Below, in pieces: positions 6,819-13,139 of a stretch of 64,000 nt of DNA. Each line of letters opens with the position of its first letter. Position 1 is the first letter of the stretch. The DNA comes from Pseudomonas entomophila. GTDB taxonomy: Bacteria; Pseudomonadota; Gammaproteobacteria; Pseudomonadales; Pseudomonadaceae. The notes beneath the pieces were generated by a model, which worked only from the letters and a program-made list of their open reading frames with translations, did not search any database and was not told the DNA's origin. The stretch is taken from contig NZ_JARGCS010000050.1 of NCBI RefSeq assembly GCF_029193575.1, positions 1 to 64,000 on the forward strand, in the 5' to 3' direction. A program made the position numbers and the translations under genes.

Positions 6819-7580
6819 ATGGCGAAGTTCTACTACCAGATCAAGGGACGCCGCCCGGCAACAAGCGCATACGGCGAGGCTGAGTGGGCGTGGCCACCAG
6901 TTTTCAGCGGAATGGTCGAGGCGCCAGACCGAAAGGCGGCTAAGGCAGTGGTCGAGGAACAGTACGAACGCCAGTTCCCATCGCGCGTGCTGCGCAAGGA
7001 CATGGACGCGCACGAGTATTTGCTGCACGTCCAGCCGATCGACGAGAACGACAGCTACCTACTGGGTCGCTTCGAGAACAGGCCGTGTAAGGAGTGCGGC
7101 ACCGTTTTCAAGCTGATCGACAAGTACAACGACCCGCACACCGAAACGAAAAGCCACGACTACTGCACCGAGAAGTGCCAGACGGCCGCAAAGTTTCGTG
7201 ATCTTTCGGAGTTCCGCCTGGCCAGCGAAGGCCGGTCGCCGCCAGTGATTTACCAAGTGCGGCAGAAGTCCAGCGGTCGGGTTTACGTCGGCCAGACTAC
7301 CCAGCCGTTCACGCTGCGTTGGTGGCAGCACCTGAGCAATCCAACCAGCTGCAAATTCCACGCAGCGCTCGGCGGCTCCGACATCACCGACTGGGAGTTC
7401 TCCGTGCTCGAGGTGATCGCCTACCCAGAGGATTGCACCAATCGAGCGGCGTACATCACCCAGCGAGAAAGTCACTGGATCGAAAACCTGGCGGCGGTTG
7501 AGACAGGCTTCAACACCGTTCGCCCTGCCGGCGCCGCCGATCAGGCCCAGGTGCCGCTGCCTCTCGCCGATCTAGCCTGA
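6819..7580 (+). CDS. GIY-YIG domain protein
   Basis: A protein of about 253 residues from the chosen start MAKFYYQIKGR, preceded by a GGAG; an in-frame ATG at 6774 would add 15 arginine/proline-rich residues and is less likely. The central part has four cysteines (CKECG and YCTEKC), probably a zinc ribbon. The C-terminal half carries the GIY-YIG nuclease core: VIYQVRQKSSGRVYVGQT, then TLRWWQHL with the expected catalytic Arg, and an acidic position in RESHWIENL. It may be a homing-type or phage repair/exclusion endonuclease; the zinc-ribbon plus GIY-YIG combination is the main clue. Confidence 0.75.
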   Translation: MAKFYYQIKGRRPATSAYGEAEWAWPPVFSGMVEAPDRKAAKAVVEEQYERQFPSRVLRKDMDAHEYLLHVQPIDENDSYLLGRFENRPCKECGTVFKLIDKYNDPHTETKSHDYCTEKCQTAAKFRDLSEFRLASEGRSPPVIYQVRQKSSGRVYVGQTTQPFTLRWWQHLSNPTSCKFHAALGGSDITDWEFSVLEVIAYPEDCTNRAAYITQRESHWIENLAAVETGFNTVRPAGAADQAQVPLPLADLA

Positions 7581-7603
7581 CCCGCGCTGCCCGCCAGCGC
7601 CTT

Positions 7604-7644
7604 CCCCTATTCAACGATAACGATCACGCCGCACCGGCGAGGAA
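7604..7644 (+). promoter_or_regulatory. Recurring leader motif, copy A
   Basis: CCCCTATTCA followed by a 5-bp hairpin CGCCG-CAC-CGGCG directly before the ribosome site (GAGGAA) of the next gene. Related copies are at 9033-9070 and 9299-9334. Confidence 0.45.
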
Positions 7645-7649
7645 TCCCC

Positions 7650-8330
7650 ATGCCCACAGAAAACCGATCCACAATGGTCAGCGTGCCGCGCGAGCTGCTG
7701 CAATGCGCCTCCCGAGAGCCAAGCGGCGAAGTCATCAATGTGTCGCGCCGCAACGCTCTTGAGGCGCTGCGCGCCCTCCTGGCCCAGCCAGCCGAGCACC
7801 AGGGCGAGCCGGTGGCGGGAGAGGCGGTGTATCAGTTGCGGAATACATTTGTTGGCAATGTCTGGCGCGATGCGGACAAGGAAGCTTATGACAGCGCCGA
7901 GAAGCTGGCTGAGTACGAGCGCCGCGTGCTCTACACCCGCCCAGCGCCAGCAGCTCAGCAAGAGCCGGTGGCGACGCTGTACACCGCCATCGAAAACGGA
8001 TTCTCTGACTTCGCCTGCTTAGGCGCTCTTGACGGCGGGTCATATTACAAAATGACCCCACTCTACACCCACGCCGATCCTGGCGAGGTTGAGCGGCTGC
8101 GCGAAGAGGTGGAGAAACAGCGGCGCCTCAAGATGCTCGTTGCCGAGAATCTGCAAAACGCGCTGGCCAACTGTTCGGTCTACCGCTACCAGCTGAACGA
8201 GCAGAGCACGCTGCTGCAACTTGGTCTGACGATGATCAATCGCGGCATCGTCAGCTTCGACGACCAGATCGAATACCGGCAGAAGCTGGCCGCCCTATCC
8301 GCCAGCGCAGAGCAGGAGGTGAAGTCGTGA
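7650..8330 (+). CDS. Hypothetical phage protein with coiled coil (226 aa)
   Basis: A soluble protein with short repeated motifs of the form QPAEHQGEPVAGEAVYQLR and PAAQQEPVATLYT, seen in many Pseudomonas phage early proteins of unknown role. Residues about 145-185 (GEVERLREEVEKQRRLKMLV) predict a coiled coil. The stop overlaps the GTG start of the next gene, which ends its own coiled-coil region with a similar LSASAE motif, so the two may be related by duplication. Confidence 0.6.
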   Translation: MPTENRSTMVSVPRELLQCASREPSGEVINVSRRNALEALRALLAQPAEHQGEPVAGEAVYQLRNTFVGNVWRDADKEAYDSAEKLAEYERRVLYTRPAPAAQQEPVATLYTAIENGFSDFACLGALDGGSYYKMTPLYTHADPGEVERLREEVEKQRRLKMLVAENLQNALANCSVYRYQLNEQSTLLQLGLTMINRGIVSFDDQIEYRQKLAALSASAEQEVKS

Positions 8331-8992
8331 GCCAGTCAATCGCACCAACACTTCGCGCAATGGCCAGCAACTACGCGGGCGGGCATTCCTGGGATCACCT
8401 TGACGGCGAAGCGGTAACGCGCGCAGCGGACGAGATCGACGCCCTGCGCGGGCAGCTGTCCGAGCTGAAAAAAGGGCTTGAGTCGCAAGTGGTTGAGGGA
8501 CTGCGAGCCGATAACAAGTGGCTGCGCGCTGAGCTGGACAAGGCCTTGCTCAGGCTGGCCGAGCGGGATGCGCTGCTGCGCGAAGTGCTCGAGTTCATCG
8601 ACGACGGTGTAGGTCGCAGTGGTGGCGAGTGGGCGATTATCCAGAAGGCGCGCACCGCCCTATCCGCCAGCGCAGAGCCGAGCGCCCCAGCATGCTGCGC
8701 ATGCGGCCCAACAGAAAACATTGGCGCAGAGTTTGACGTCTGCGTCGATTGCCAGCAGCTCGCCCTGTCTGGGTATGGAAAACAGCAAGCGCATGACTTG
8801 GCAATGAGTGCTCAGGTTGAGCGCGATGAGCGGAAGCTGTTTGAAAAGGCTGTAATCGACAAGGCCGAACGCTTTCATCCAGACCTGAAACAGTACGGCG
8901 ACCAGCCGGACGCAGAGTACCGCGACGCTAGTCTCGAATGGGCCTGGGGCCTATGGCGAGCCCGCGCCGCCCTGGAGCGCAAGCCGTCCTGA
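8327..8992 (+). CDS. Hypothetical phage protein with coiled coil and Cys cluster (221 aa)
   Basis: It starts at a GTG overlapping the previous stop (GTGA). The N-terminal half contains a long coiled coil (RGQLSELKKGLESQV to LRLAERDALL). A middle cluster CCACG plus CVDC could bind zinc. The C-terminal part is rich in Trp/Tyr (ASLEWAWGLWRARAALE). It shares TALSASAEPS-like text with the upstream gene. No function is recognised. Confidence 0.6.
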   Translation: MSQSIAPTLRAMASNYAGGHSWDHLDGEAVTRAADEIDALRGQLSELKKGLESQVVEGLRADNKWLRAELDKALLRLAERDALLREVLEFIDDGVGRSGGEWAIIQKARTALSASAEPSAPACCACGPTENIGAEFDVCVDCQQLALSGYGKQQAHDLAMSAQVERDERKLFEKAVIDKAERFHPDLKQYGDQPDAEYRDASLEWAWGLWRARAALERKPS

Positions 8993-9032
8993 CCACTGGA
9001 GTACATCCGTACTCTTTCGCTGTAACCCCTCT

Positions 9033-9070
9033 CCCCTCTATTCAATGATGCCGCTCAGCTGGCGGCAAGG
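9033..9070 (+). promoter_or_regulatory. Recurring leader motif, copy B
   Basis: CCCCTCTATTCAATG followed by hairpin GCCGC-TCAGCTG-GCGGC, then AAGG, 8 bp before the next start codon. It has the same order as copies A and C. Confidence 0.45.
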
Positions 9071-9078
9071 GCGAAGCC

Positions 9079-9288
9079 ATGTCTGAAAATAACGCGTGCT
9101 CCGAATACAACAAGGCGGAAGACCGCTGCAACAGCGGTTTCCCTGTTTTGCACTCTGTCTGTCGCGGCATGCCGAACGGCTGCCACGCGTGCGGAACACC
9201 TCATACCAAGCCGATGTGCATGCGTGAAGACCTGCCAGCACATCTGGTTCGTGACGACGGGATGCCGCTAGGTTGGCCGGTCAAGTAA
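9079..9288 (+). CDS. Cysteine-rich hypothetical phage protein (69 aa)
   Basis: A short protein with seven cysteines spread along its length (for example CHACGTPHTKPMC), suggesting a small metal-binding fold. The ribosome site AAGG is formed at the base of the leader hairpin. No family is recognised. Confidence 0.5.
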   Translation: MSENNACSEYNKAEDRCNSGFPVLHSVCRGMPNGCHACGTPHTKPMCMREDLPAHLVRDDGMPLGWPVK

Positions 9289-9298
9289 CCCCCTATCA

Positions 9299-9334
9299 CC
9301 TCTATTCACTGCCGCGATATGGCGGCCAAGGATC
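9299..9334 (+). promoter_or_regulatory. Recurring leader motif, copy C
   Basis: ACCTCTATTCACT followed by hairpin GCCGC-GATATG-GCGGC and AAGGA, directly upstream of the GTG at 9339. Confidence 0.45.
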
Positions 9335-9338
9335 TCCT

Positions 9339-9527
9339 GTGCCCAAAACGATCATCCTGACCGGCCAAGCCATCGTGAACTTCAAGCGGGTCATGTACGA
9401 CGTGCCGGACGACGAAGTCCAAGAGCTGCTCGAAAGCAACGATCTCCGGGAGTCGCAGATCGATGACGACGATCTCCGCGACATCGAATGCATCCACGAC
9501 GACGTAGCCATTGAGGTGCAGCCATGA
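9339..9527 (+). CDS. Acidic hypothetical phage protein (62 aa)
   Basis: I place the start at GTG 9339 (protein begins MPKTIILTGQAIVNFKRVMY), because AAGGA lies 6 nt upstream and the longer frame from 9273 would run through the leader hairpin. The C-terminal half is very acidic (SQIDDDDLRDIECIHDD), as in DNA mimics or chaperone-like phage proteins, but that similarity is only compositional. The stop overlaps the next ATG. Confidence 0.55.
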   Translation: MPKTIILTGQAIVNFKRVMYDVPDDEVQELLESNDLRESQIDDDDLRDIECIHDDVAIEVQP

Positions 9528-9778
9528 CCCGCCTCGCCCTCTGCCTCCTGCTGCTGGCCTCCGGCGCCAGCGCCCAAGAAAACGTCATCGACGTGCAGCA
9601 CGACAGCCAGCGCGGCGTCACCTGCTACCTGCTCAACGGGGTCGGCATCAGCTGCATCCCCGACAACCAGCTCAGCGCAGGCAACGAGCGCCAGCTCTCC
9701 CCGCACGAGCAAGAAGACAACTCCCCTACCCCGGCTTCCGCTCAAGGGCGCTTGATTGATGAGAGGTATCAGATGTGA
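9524..9778 (+). CDS. Small exported hypothetical protein (84 aa)
   Basis: A clear Sec signal peptide (MTRLALCLLLLASGASAQEN, cleavage after ASA) precedes about 66 mature residues with two cysteines (VTCYLLNGVGISCIPD) that could form a disulfide. The start overlaps the previous stop (ATGA) and the stop overlaps the next GTG. It is probably periplasmic; the role is unknown. Confidence 0.65.
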   Translation: MTRLALCLLLLASGASAQENVIDVQHDSQRGVTCYLLNGVGISCIPDNQLSAGNERQLSPHEQEDNSPTPASAQGRLIDERYQM

Positions 9779-10149
9779 AAGCACTATCCATCAAGCAGCC
9801 ATGGGCCTGGCTGATCGTTCACGGCGGCAAGGATGTCGAAAACCGCACATGGCACACGAAGCTGCGCGGTCGGTTCCTGGTGCACGCTTCGCAGGGCATG
9901 ACCTGGGACTATTACCGCTGGGCCGCAGGGTTCGCGCGCCAGGCCGGCGTCGATGTCCCGACGTTCAACGAGCTGGAGCGCGGCGGCATCATCGGCTCGG
10001 TAGAGCTTGTGGATTCGGTCGATCACAGCGACTCACCTTGGTACATGGGAGACAAGGCCTTCGTGCTGCGCGATCCAAAGCCGCTCCCTTTTACCCCGCT
10101 CAAGGGCCAGCTTCAGTTCTTCGACGTGCCAGAAGGTTTGCTTCCATGA
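9775..10149 (+). CDS. ASCH domain protein
   Basis: This 124-residue protein has a PUA-like ASCH fold: LSIKQPWAWLIVHGGKDVEN opens it with the GxKxxExR-type motif (GGKDVENR), followed by RFLVHAS and GGIIGSVELVD. ASCH proteins bind RNA or act as small amidohydrolases or ribonucleases, and are frequent in phages. The GTG start overlaps the previous stop. Confidence 0.85.
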   Translation: MKALSIKQPWAWLIVHGGKDVENRTWHTKLRGRFLVHASQGMTWDYYRWAAGFARQAGVDVPTFNELERGGIIGSVELVDSVDHSDSPWYMGDKAFVLRDPKPLPFTPLKGQLQFFDVPEGLLP

Positions 10150-10229
10150 CCGACCTGATCGAAGTGAAGACGGCCGACTTAGTCGGCGAAGCGCTGGGCT
10201 GGGCAGTCGGGCACCACTTTTTCGCCTGA
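10146..10229 (+). pseudogene. Truncated DUF2591 (NinX-like) phage gene
   Basis: The 27-codon frame begins MTDLIEVKTADLVGEALGWA, which matches the start of phage DUF2591/NinX proteins (normally about 100 residues or more), then breaks into VGHHFFA and a stop. A deletion that fused the gene head to the sequence before the excisionase is the simplest explanation. The start overlaps the ASCH stop (ATGA). Confidence 0.6.
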
Positions 10230-10238
10230 GGTCTTCAA

Positions 10239-10556
10239 ATGACATTGCGCCTCATATCGGTAACAAAGGCAGCTGAAATGCTGGGCATAGGCCGGTCCAC
10301 GGCCTATCGCTTGGCCAAGGCCGGCGCCATACCCTGCGTTCGTGGCTTCGGCCCGCTTCGCGTTCATTATCAAAAGCTCGTCGAGATGATCGAGGCGGGC
10401 ATCCCTGATACGCTCGCCGCCGCGGGCGTCGTATCCGAGGAGAGGATATGCCGTATAAAAGAGGAAAGGTGTGGTGGATTAGCTACACCGCGTCAGACGG
10501 AACTTATGTTAGACGCTCTGCTGGCACCGAGGACTATGCCGCAGCCAAGGCCCTAG
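10239..10556 (+). CDS. Excisionase/AlpA-like HTH protein
   Basis: The first 65 residues form a MerR/AlpA-type winged helix-turn-helix (SVTKAAEMLGIGRSTAYRLA, AGAIPCVRGFGPLRVHYQKL) typical of phage excisionases, which bend DNA at att sites and bias the integrase toward excision. The C-terminal 30 residues overlap the integrase start by 109 bp and look less conserved; a real product could be shorter in function. Its place immediately upstream of int supports the call. Confidence 0.7.
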   Translation: MTLRLISVTKAAEMLGIGRSTAYRLAKAGAIPCVRGFGPLRVHYQKLVEMIEAGIPDTLAAAGVVSEERICRIKEERCGGLATPRQTELMLDALLAPRTMPQPRP

Positions 10557-11539
10557 AGCAGGAGCAGCGGAGCCAGGCGTGGCGGGAAAAGGAGATGGGC
10601 TTCGATCGGCAGCGCACGTTCGAAGAGGTGATGATCGAGTACCTGAACCACGCGGCGCAGACGCAGCGCAGCTTCGACACAACGCAGCACCGGGTCAAGG
10701 CGCTACGTGGGTTCTTCGCCGGGCGGATCATGAACGACCTGGCCGGCAAGGACATTCGGGAATACTCAACGCTGCGGATCAAGGCCGGGAAGTCGCCGGC
10801 AACGATCAACCGTGAGCTGGCCGCGCTGTCTGCGGCCATCAACTGGTGCGTCACTGAGCTGGAGTGGGGTCTGCCCAACCCGGTGAAGGGTCGAACAATG
10901 CGAGAGCCGGAAAGCCGCGTGCGCTGGATCACCAGGCCGGAGGTTGATGCTCTGTGCCGCATCGCACGGACGCAGCGCCACGGCAACGTGCTGGACGACT
11001 TCATCCGCCTGGCGGTGAACACTGGCTGTCGTAAAGAGGAAATGCTCGGGCTGGAGTGGCGCCGGGTGGATATGGCAAACCGGCTGATTTTTCTGGAGGG
11101 GGAGAGAACGAAGGCTGGGAAGCGCCGAAGCATCCCGCTGAACGAGGCAGCCATGGCGGTTATGCGCAGCAGGTTGGCTGACCGGGCGGAGCACTGCCCA
11201 TCGTCACCGTGGGTGTTCTCGCGCCGCAATGGGGAAAGGGTCGCCGATCCGTCAACCGGGTTCGACTCAGCGACAAGGAAGGCAGGCATCACCGACTTCA
11301 CCATCCACGACCTGCGGCATACGTGCGCAGCCTGGCTGGTGACAGCAGGAGTACCGATGATGGAGATAAGGGATTTGCTGGGGCATTCGACGGTGCAGAT
11401 GACCGAGAAATATGCGCACCTCGCACCGGCCAGGGTGCGAGATGCGGTCAGTGTGCTCGACAAGCCGATGTCACAATCTCGCTACACTGAAACTCCAGCC
11501 GGTCGAGCGGAGGGCACTCTAAAGCTGGTAACTGCTTGA
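10448..11539 (+). CDS. int: Tyrosine-family site-specific integrase
   Basis: This 363-residue protein catalyses integration and excision at a tRNA gene. The N-terminal arm-binding region (10-50) and core-binding SAM-like domain (58-140) precede a catalytic domain with Arg195 (TGCRKEE), Lys224 (ERTKAGKRR), His287 and Arg290 (HDLRHT), His313 (LLGHS) and nucleophile Tyr322 (EKYAHL); all are intact. Length and motif spacing fit phage integrases. The stop is 9 bp from the tRNA-Leu 3' end, so the attachment core is probably within that tRNA. Confidence 0.93.
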   Translation: MPYKRGKVWWISYTASDGTYVRRSAGTEDYAAAKALEQEQRSQAWREKEMGFDRQRTFEEVMIEYLNHAAQTQRSFDTTQHRVKALRGFFAGRIMNDLAGKDIREYSTLRIKAGKSPATINRELAALSAAINWCVTELEWGLPNPVKGRTMREPESRVRWITRPEVDALCRIARTQRHGNVLDDFIRLAVNTGCRKEEMLGLEWRRVDMANRLIFLEGERTKAGKRRSIPLNEAAMAVMRSRLADRAEHCPSSPWVFSRRNGERVADPSTGFDSATRKAGITDFTIHDLRHTCAAWLVTAGVPMMEIRDLLGHSTVQMTEKYAHLAPARVRDAVSVLDKPMSQSRYTETPAGRAEGTLKLVTA

Positions 11540-11548
11540 TTTACAAGA

Positions 11549-11633
11549 TGGTGCGGACGAAGAGACTCGAACTCTTACAGCTTGCGCCGCTGGAACCTAA
11601 ATCCAGTGTGTCTACCAATTTCACCACGTCCGC
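11549..11633 (-). tRNA. tRNA-Leu (anticodon TAG), presumed attachment site
   Basis: On the minus strand it runs from GCGGACGTGG to CGTCCGCACCA, with CCA encoded. The anticodon stem CTGGA/TCCAG holds TTTAGGT, anticodon TAG. A long variable arm (GGCGCAAGCTGT) fits a type II leucine tRNA. The 3' end faces the integrase gene. Confidence 0.95.
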
Positions 11634-11689
11634 GTGGAGCACTTAAAGCAAAGGCGCCCGATTATACAATCAAGGCGCCTTCGAGAATA

Positions 11690-11766
11690 TGGGGTGGACG
11701 ATGGGAATCGAACCCACGACAACTGGAATCACAATCCAGCGCTCTACCAACTGAGCTACGCCCACC
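11690..11766 (-). tRNA. tRNA-His (anticodon GTG)
   Basis: On the minus strand GGTGGGCGTAGC... ends GTCCACCCCA. The anticodon loop is TTGTGAT within CTGGA/TCCAG. The extra 5' G pairs with discriminator C, the histidine identity feature. Confidence 0.96.
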
Positions 11767-11813
11767 ATATTGCAGTATTGCGTTACATCACTTGCGTGCC
11801 AAAGCTGCCTATA

Positions 11814-11890
11814 TGGCGCACCCGGCAGGACTCGAACCTGCGACCATCCGCTTAGAAGGCGGATGCTCTATCCAGCTGAGCTACGGGCGC
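11814..11890 (-). tRNA. tRNA-Arg (anticodon TCT)
   Basis: On the minus strand GCGCCCGTAGCTCAGCTGG starts the gene and GGGTGCGCCA ends it. The anticodon loop TTCTAAG gives TCT. It is the first gene of the Arg-His-Leu operon. Confidence 0.96.
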
Positions 11891-12017
11891 ATATTCAATC
11901 TGCTTTCTGCTAGGATTGCAAATCAACTTTTAGCCGTACCGAACAAGCTAACAAATCCGCTCATTCTGCCTGACCTTGCTAACCAGTGCTAGGCTCTGCC
12001 CGACAAGTGCGACGAAT

Positions 12018-12075
12018 GTTATAGACGGGCCCGAAGGTCGTCAACACTTTTTTCAAAAAAATTTAAATTATTTAA
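12018..12075 (-). promoter_or_regulatory. Stable-RNA promoter with UP element for the tRNA operon
   Basis: On the minus strand TTGACG and TATAAC are separated by 15 bp, followed by a GC-rich start region. Immediately upstream lies an almost pure A/T block (12046-12075), as in rRNA-type UP elements. The promoter is about 130 bp from tRNA-Arg. Confidence 0.65.
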
Positions 12076-12178
12076 GGGGTTAGGGGATTTGCCCGACCAC
12101 GCGCCTTTGCCCTCGAGCCGTGTCGTGCGAGAATGCGCCCTCTTTTATGTTCCCTTCTCGATGGTTAATCACGCGTCT

Positions 12179-13033
12179 ATGACTGCACACCTTATCGATG
12201 GCAAGGCGATCGCCGCCAACCTGCGCAAGCAGATCGCCCAACGTGTCGTGGAGCGCCGCCAGCAAGGCCTGCGCACGCCCGGCCTGGCGGTGATCCTGGT
12301 CGGCACCGACCCCGCCTCCCAAGTCTATGTCTCGCACAAGCGCAAGGACTGCGAGGAAGTCGGTTTCATCTCGCAAGCCTTCGACCTGCCCAGCGATACC
12401 ACGCAGCAAGCCCTGACCGACCTGATCGACCGCCTCAACGACGACCCAGCCGTCGACGGCATCCTCCTGCAACTGCCACTGCCGGCCCACCTGGACGCCT
12501 CGCTGCTGCTCGAGCGCATCCGCCCGGACAAGGACGTCGACGGTTTCCACCCCTACAACATCGGTCGCCTGGCCCAGCGCATCCCGCTGCTGCGCCCGTG
12601 CACCCCGAAAGGCATCATGACCCTGCTGCACAGCACCGGCCAGGACCTCTACGGGATGAACGCGGTGATCGTCGGCGCCTCGAACATCGTCGGCCGCCCC
12701 ATGGCCATGGAGCTGCTGCTGGCCGGTTGCACCGTGACCGTCTGCCACCGCTTCACCCAGGACCTGGCCGGCCATGTCGGCCGCGCCGACCTGGTGGTGG
12801 TGGCTGCGGGCAAGCCGGGGCTGGTCAAGGGCGAGTGGGTCAAGGAAGGCGCCATCGTCGTCGACGTTGGCATCAACCGCCAGGAAGACGGCAAGCTGGT
12901 GGGTGACGTGGTCTACGAGACCGCCCTACCCCGCGCGGGCTGGATCACACCGGTGCCAGGTGGCGTCGGGCCGATGACCCGGGCGTGTTTGCTGGAGAAC
13001 ACGCTGTATGCGGCGGAAGAGCTGCATAAGTGA
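12179..13033 (+). CDS. folD: Bifunctional methylenetetrahydrofolate dehydrogenase/cyclohydrolase
   Basis: FolD interconverts 5,10-methylene-, methenyl- and 10-formyl-tetrahydrofolate using NADP in the cytosol, feeding purine and formyl-methionine synthesis. The 284-residue length is that of E. coli FolD. Tyr50 and Lys54 (QVYVSHKRK) are the catalytic pair, DGILLQLPLP the folate-site segment, and GASNIVGRPMAMELL the NADP-binding loop; PVPGGVGPMT closes the active site. The ATG at 12179 matches the family N-terminus (MTAHLIDGKAIAANLR), so the 30 upstream in-frame codons are excluded. An intrinsic terminator follows 7 bp after the stop. Confidence 0.97.
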   Translation: MTAHLIDGKAIAANLRKQIAQRVVERRQQGLRTPGLAVILVGTDPASQVYVSHKRKDCEEVGFISQAFDLPSDTTQQALTDLIDRLNDDPAVDGILLQLPLPAHLDASLLLERIRPDKDVDGFHPYNIGRLAQRIPLLRPCTPKGIMTLLHSTGQDLYGMNAVIVGASNIVGRPMAMELLLAGCTVTVCHRFTQDLAGHVGRADLVVVAAGKPGLVKGEWVKEGAIVVDVGINRQEDGKLVGDVVYETALPRAGWITPVPGGVGPMTRACLLENTLYAAEELHK

Positions 13034-13040
13034 CAAGAGA

Positions 13041-13068
13041 AACGGCACCCATTGAGGTGCCGTTTTTT
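13041..13068 (+). terminator. Intrinsic terminator of folD
   Basis: AACGGCACC-CATTGA-GGTGCCGTT followed by T run; 9-bp perfect stem. Confidence 0.93.
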
Positions 13069-13085
13069 GTGCTGAGGCGGATGGC

Positions 13086-13113
13086 TCTATCGCGGGGCAA
13101 GCCCGCTGCTACA
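13086..13113. repeat. REP sequence
   Basis: CTATCGCGGGGCAAGCCCGC core of the putida-type REP, single copy between convergent folD and the substrate-binding protein gene. Confidence 0.8.
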
Positions 13114-13139
13114 CGAACAGTGCCCGTCTTCAGACCACC

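Larger units (their letters stand above)
2598..11548. mobile_element. Early region of an integrated phage-like element
   Basis: This block ends on the right with excisionase and integrase genes abutting the 3' end of tRNA-Leu. It carries many small, tightly packed genes with ATGA-type overlaps, a LexA-controlled DUF1654 gene and a ParB-like gene, and lacks REP sequences. No capsid, tail, lysis or repressor gene is visible, so either the rest lies left of the window or the element is reduced. I found no second copy of the tRNA-Leu end inside the window. Confidence 0.8.

Noticed and set aside
2598..10000. A second copy of the tRNA-Leu 3' end marking the other attachment site
   Set aside because: Looked for the GGTGCGGACGAAGAGACTCG sequence by eye and did not find it; it may lie left of the window.
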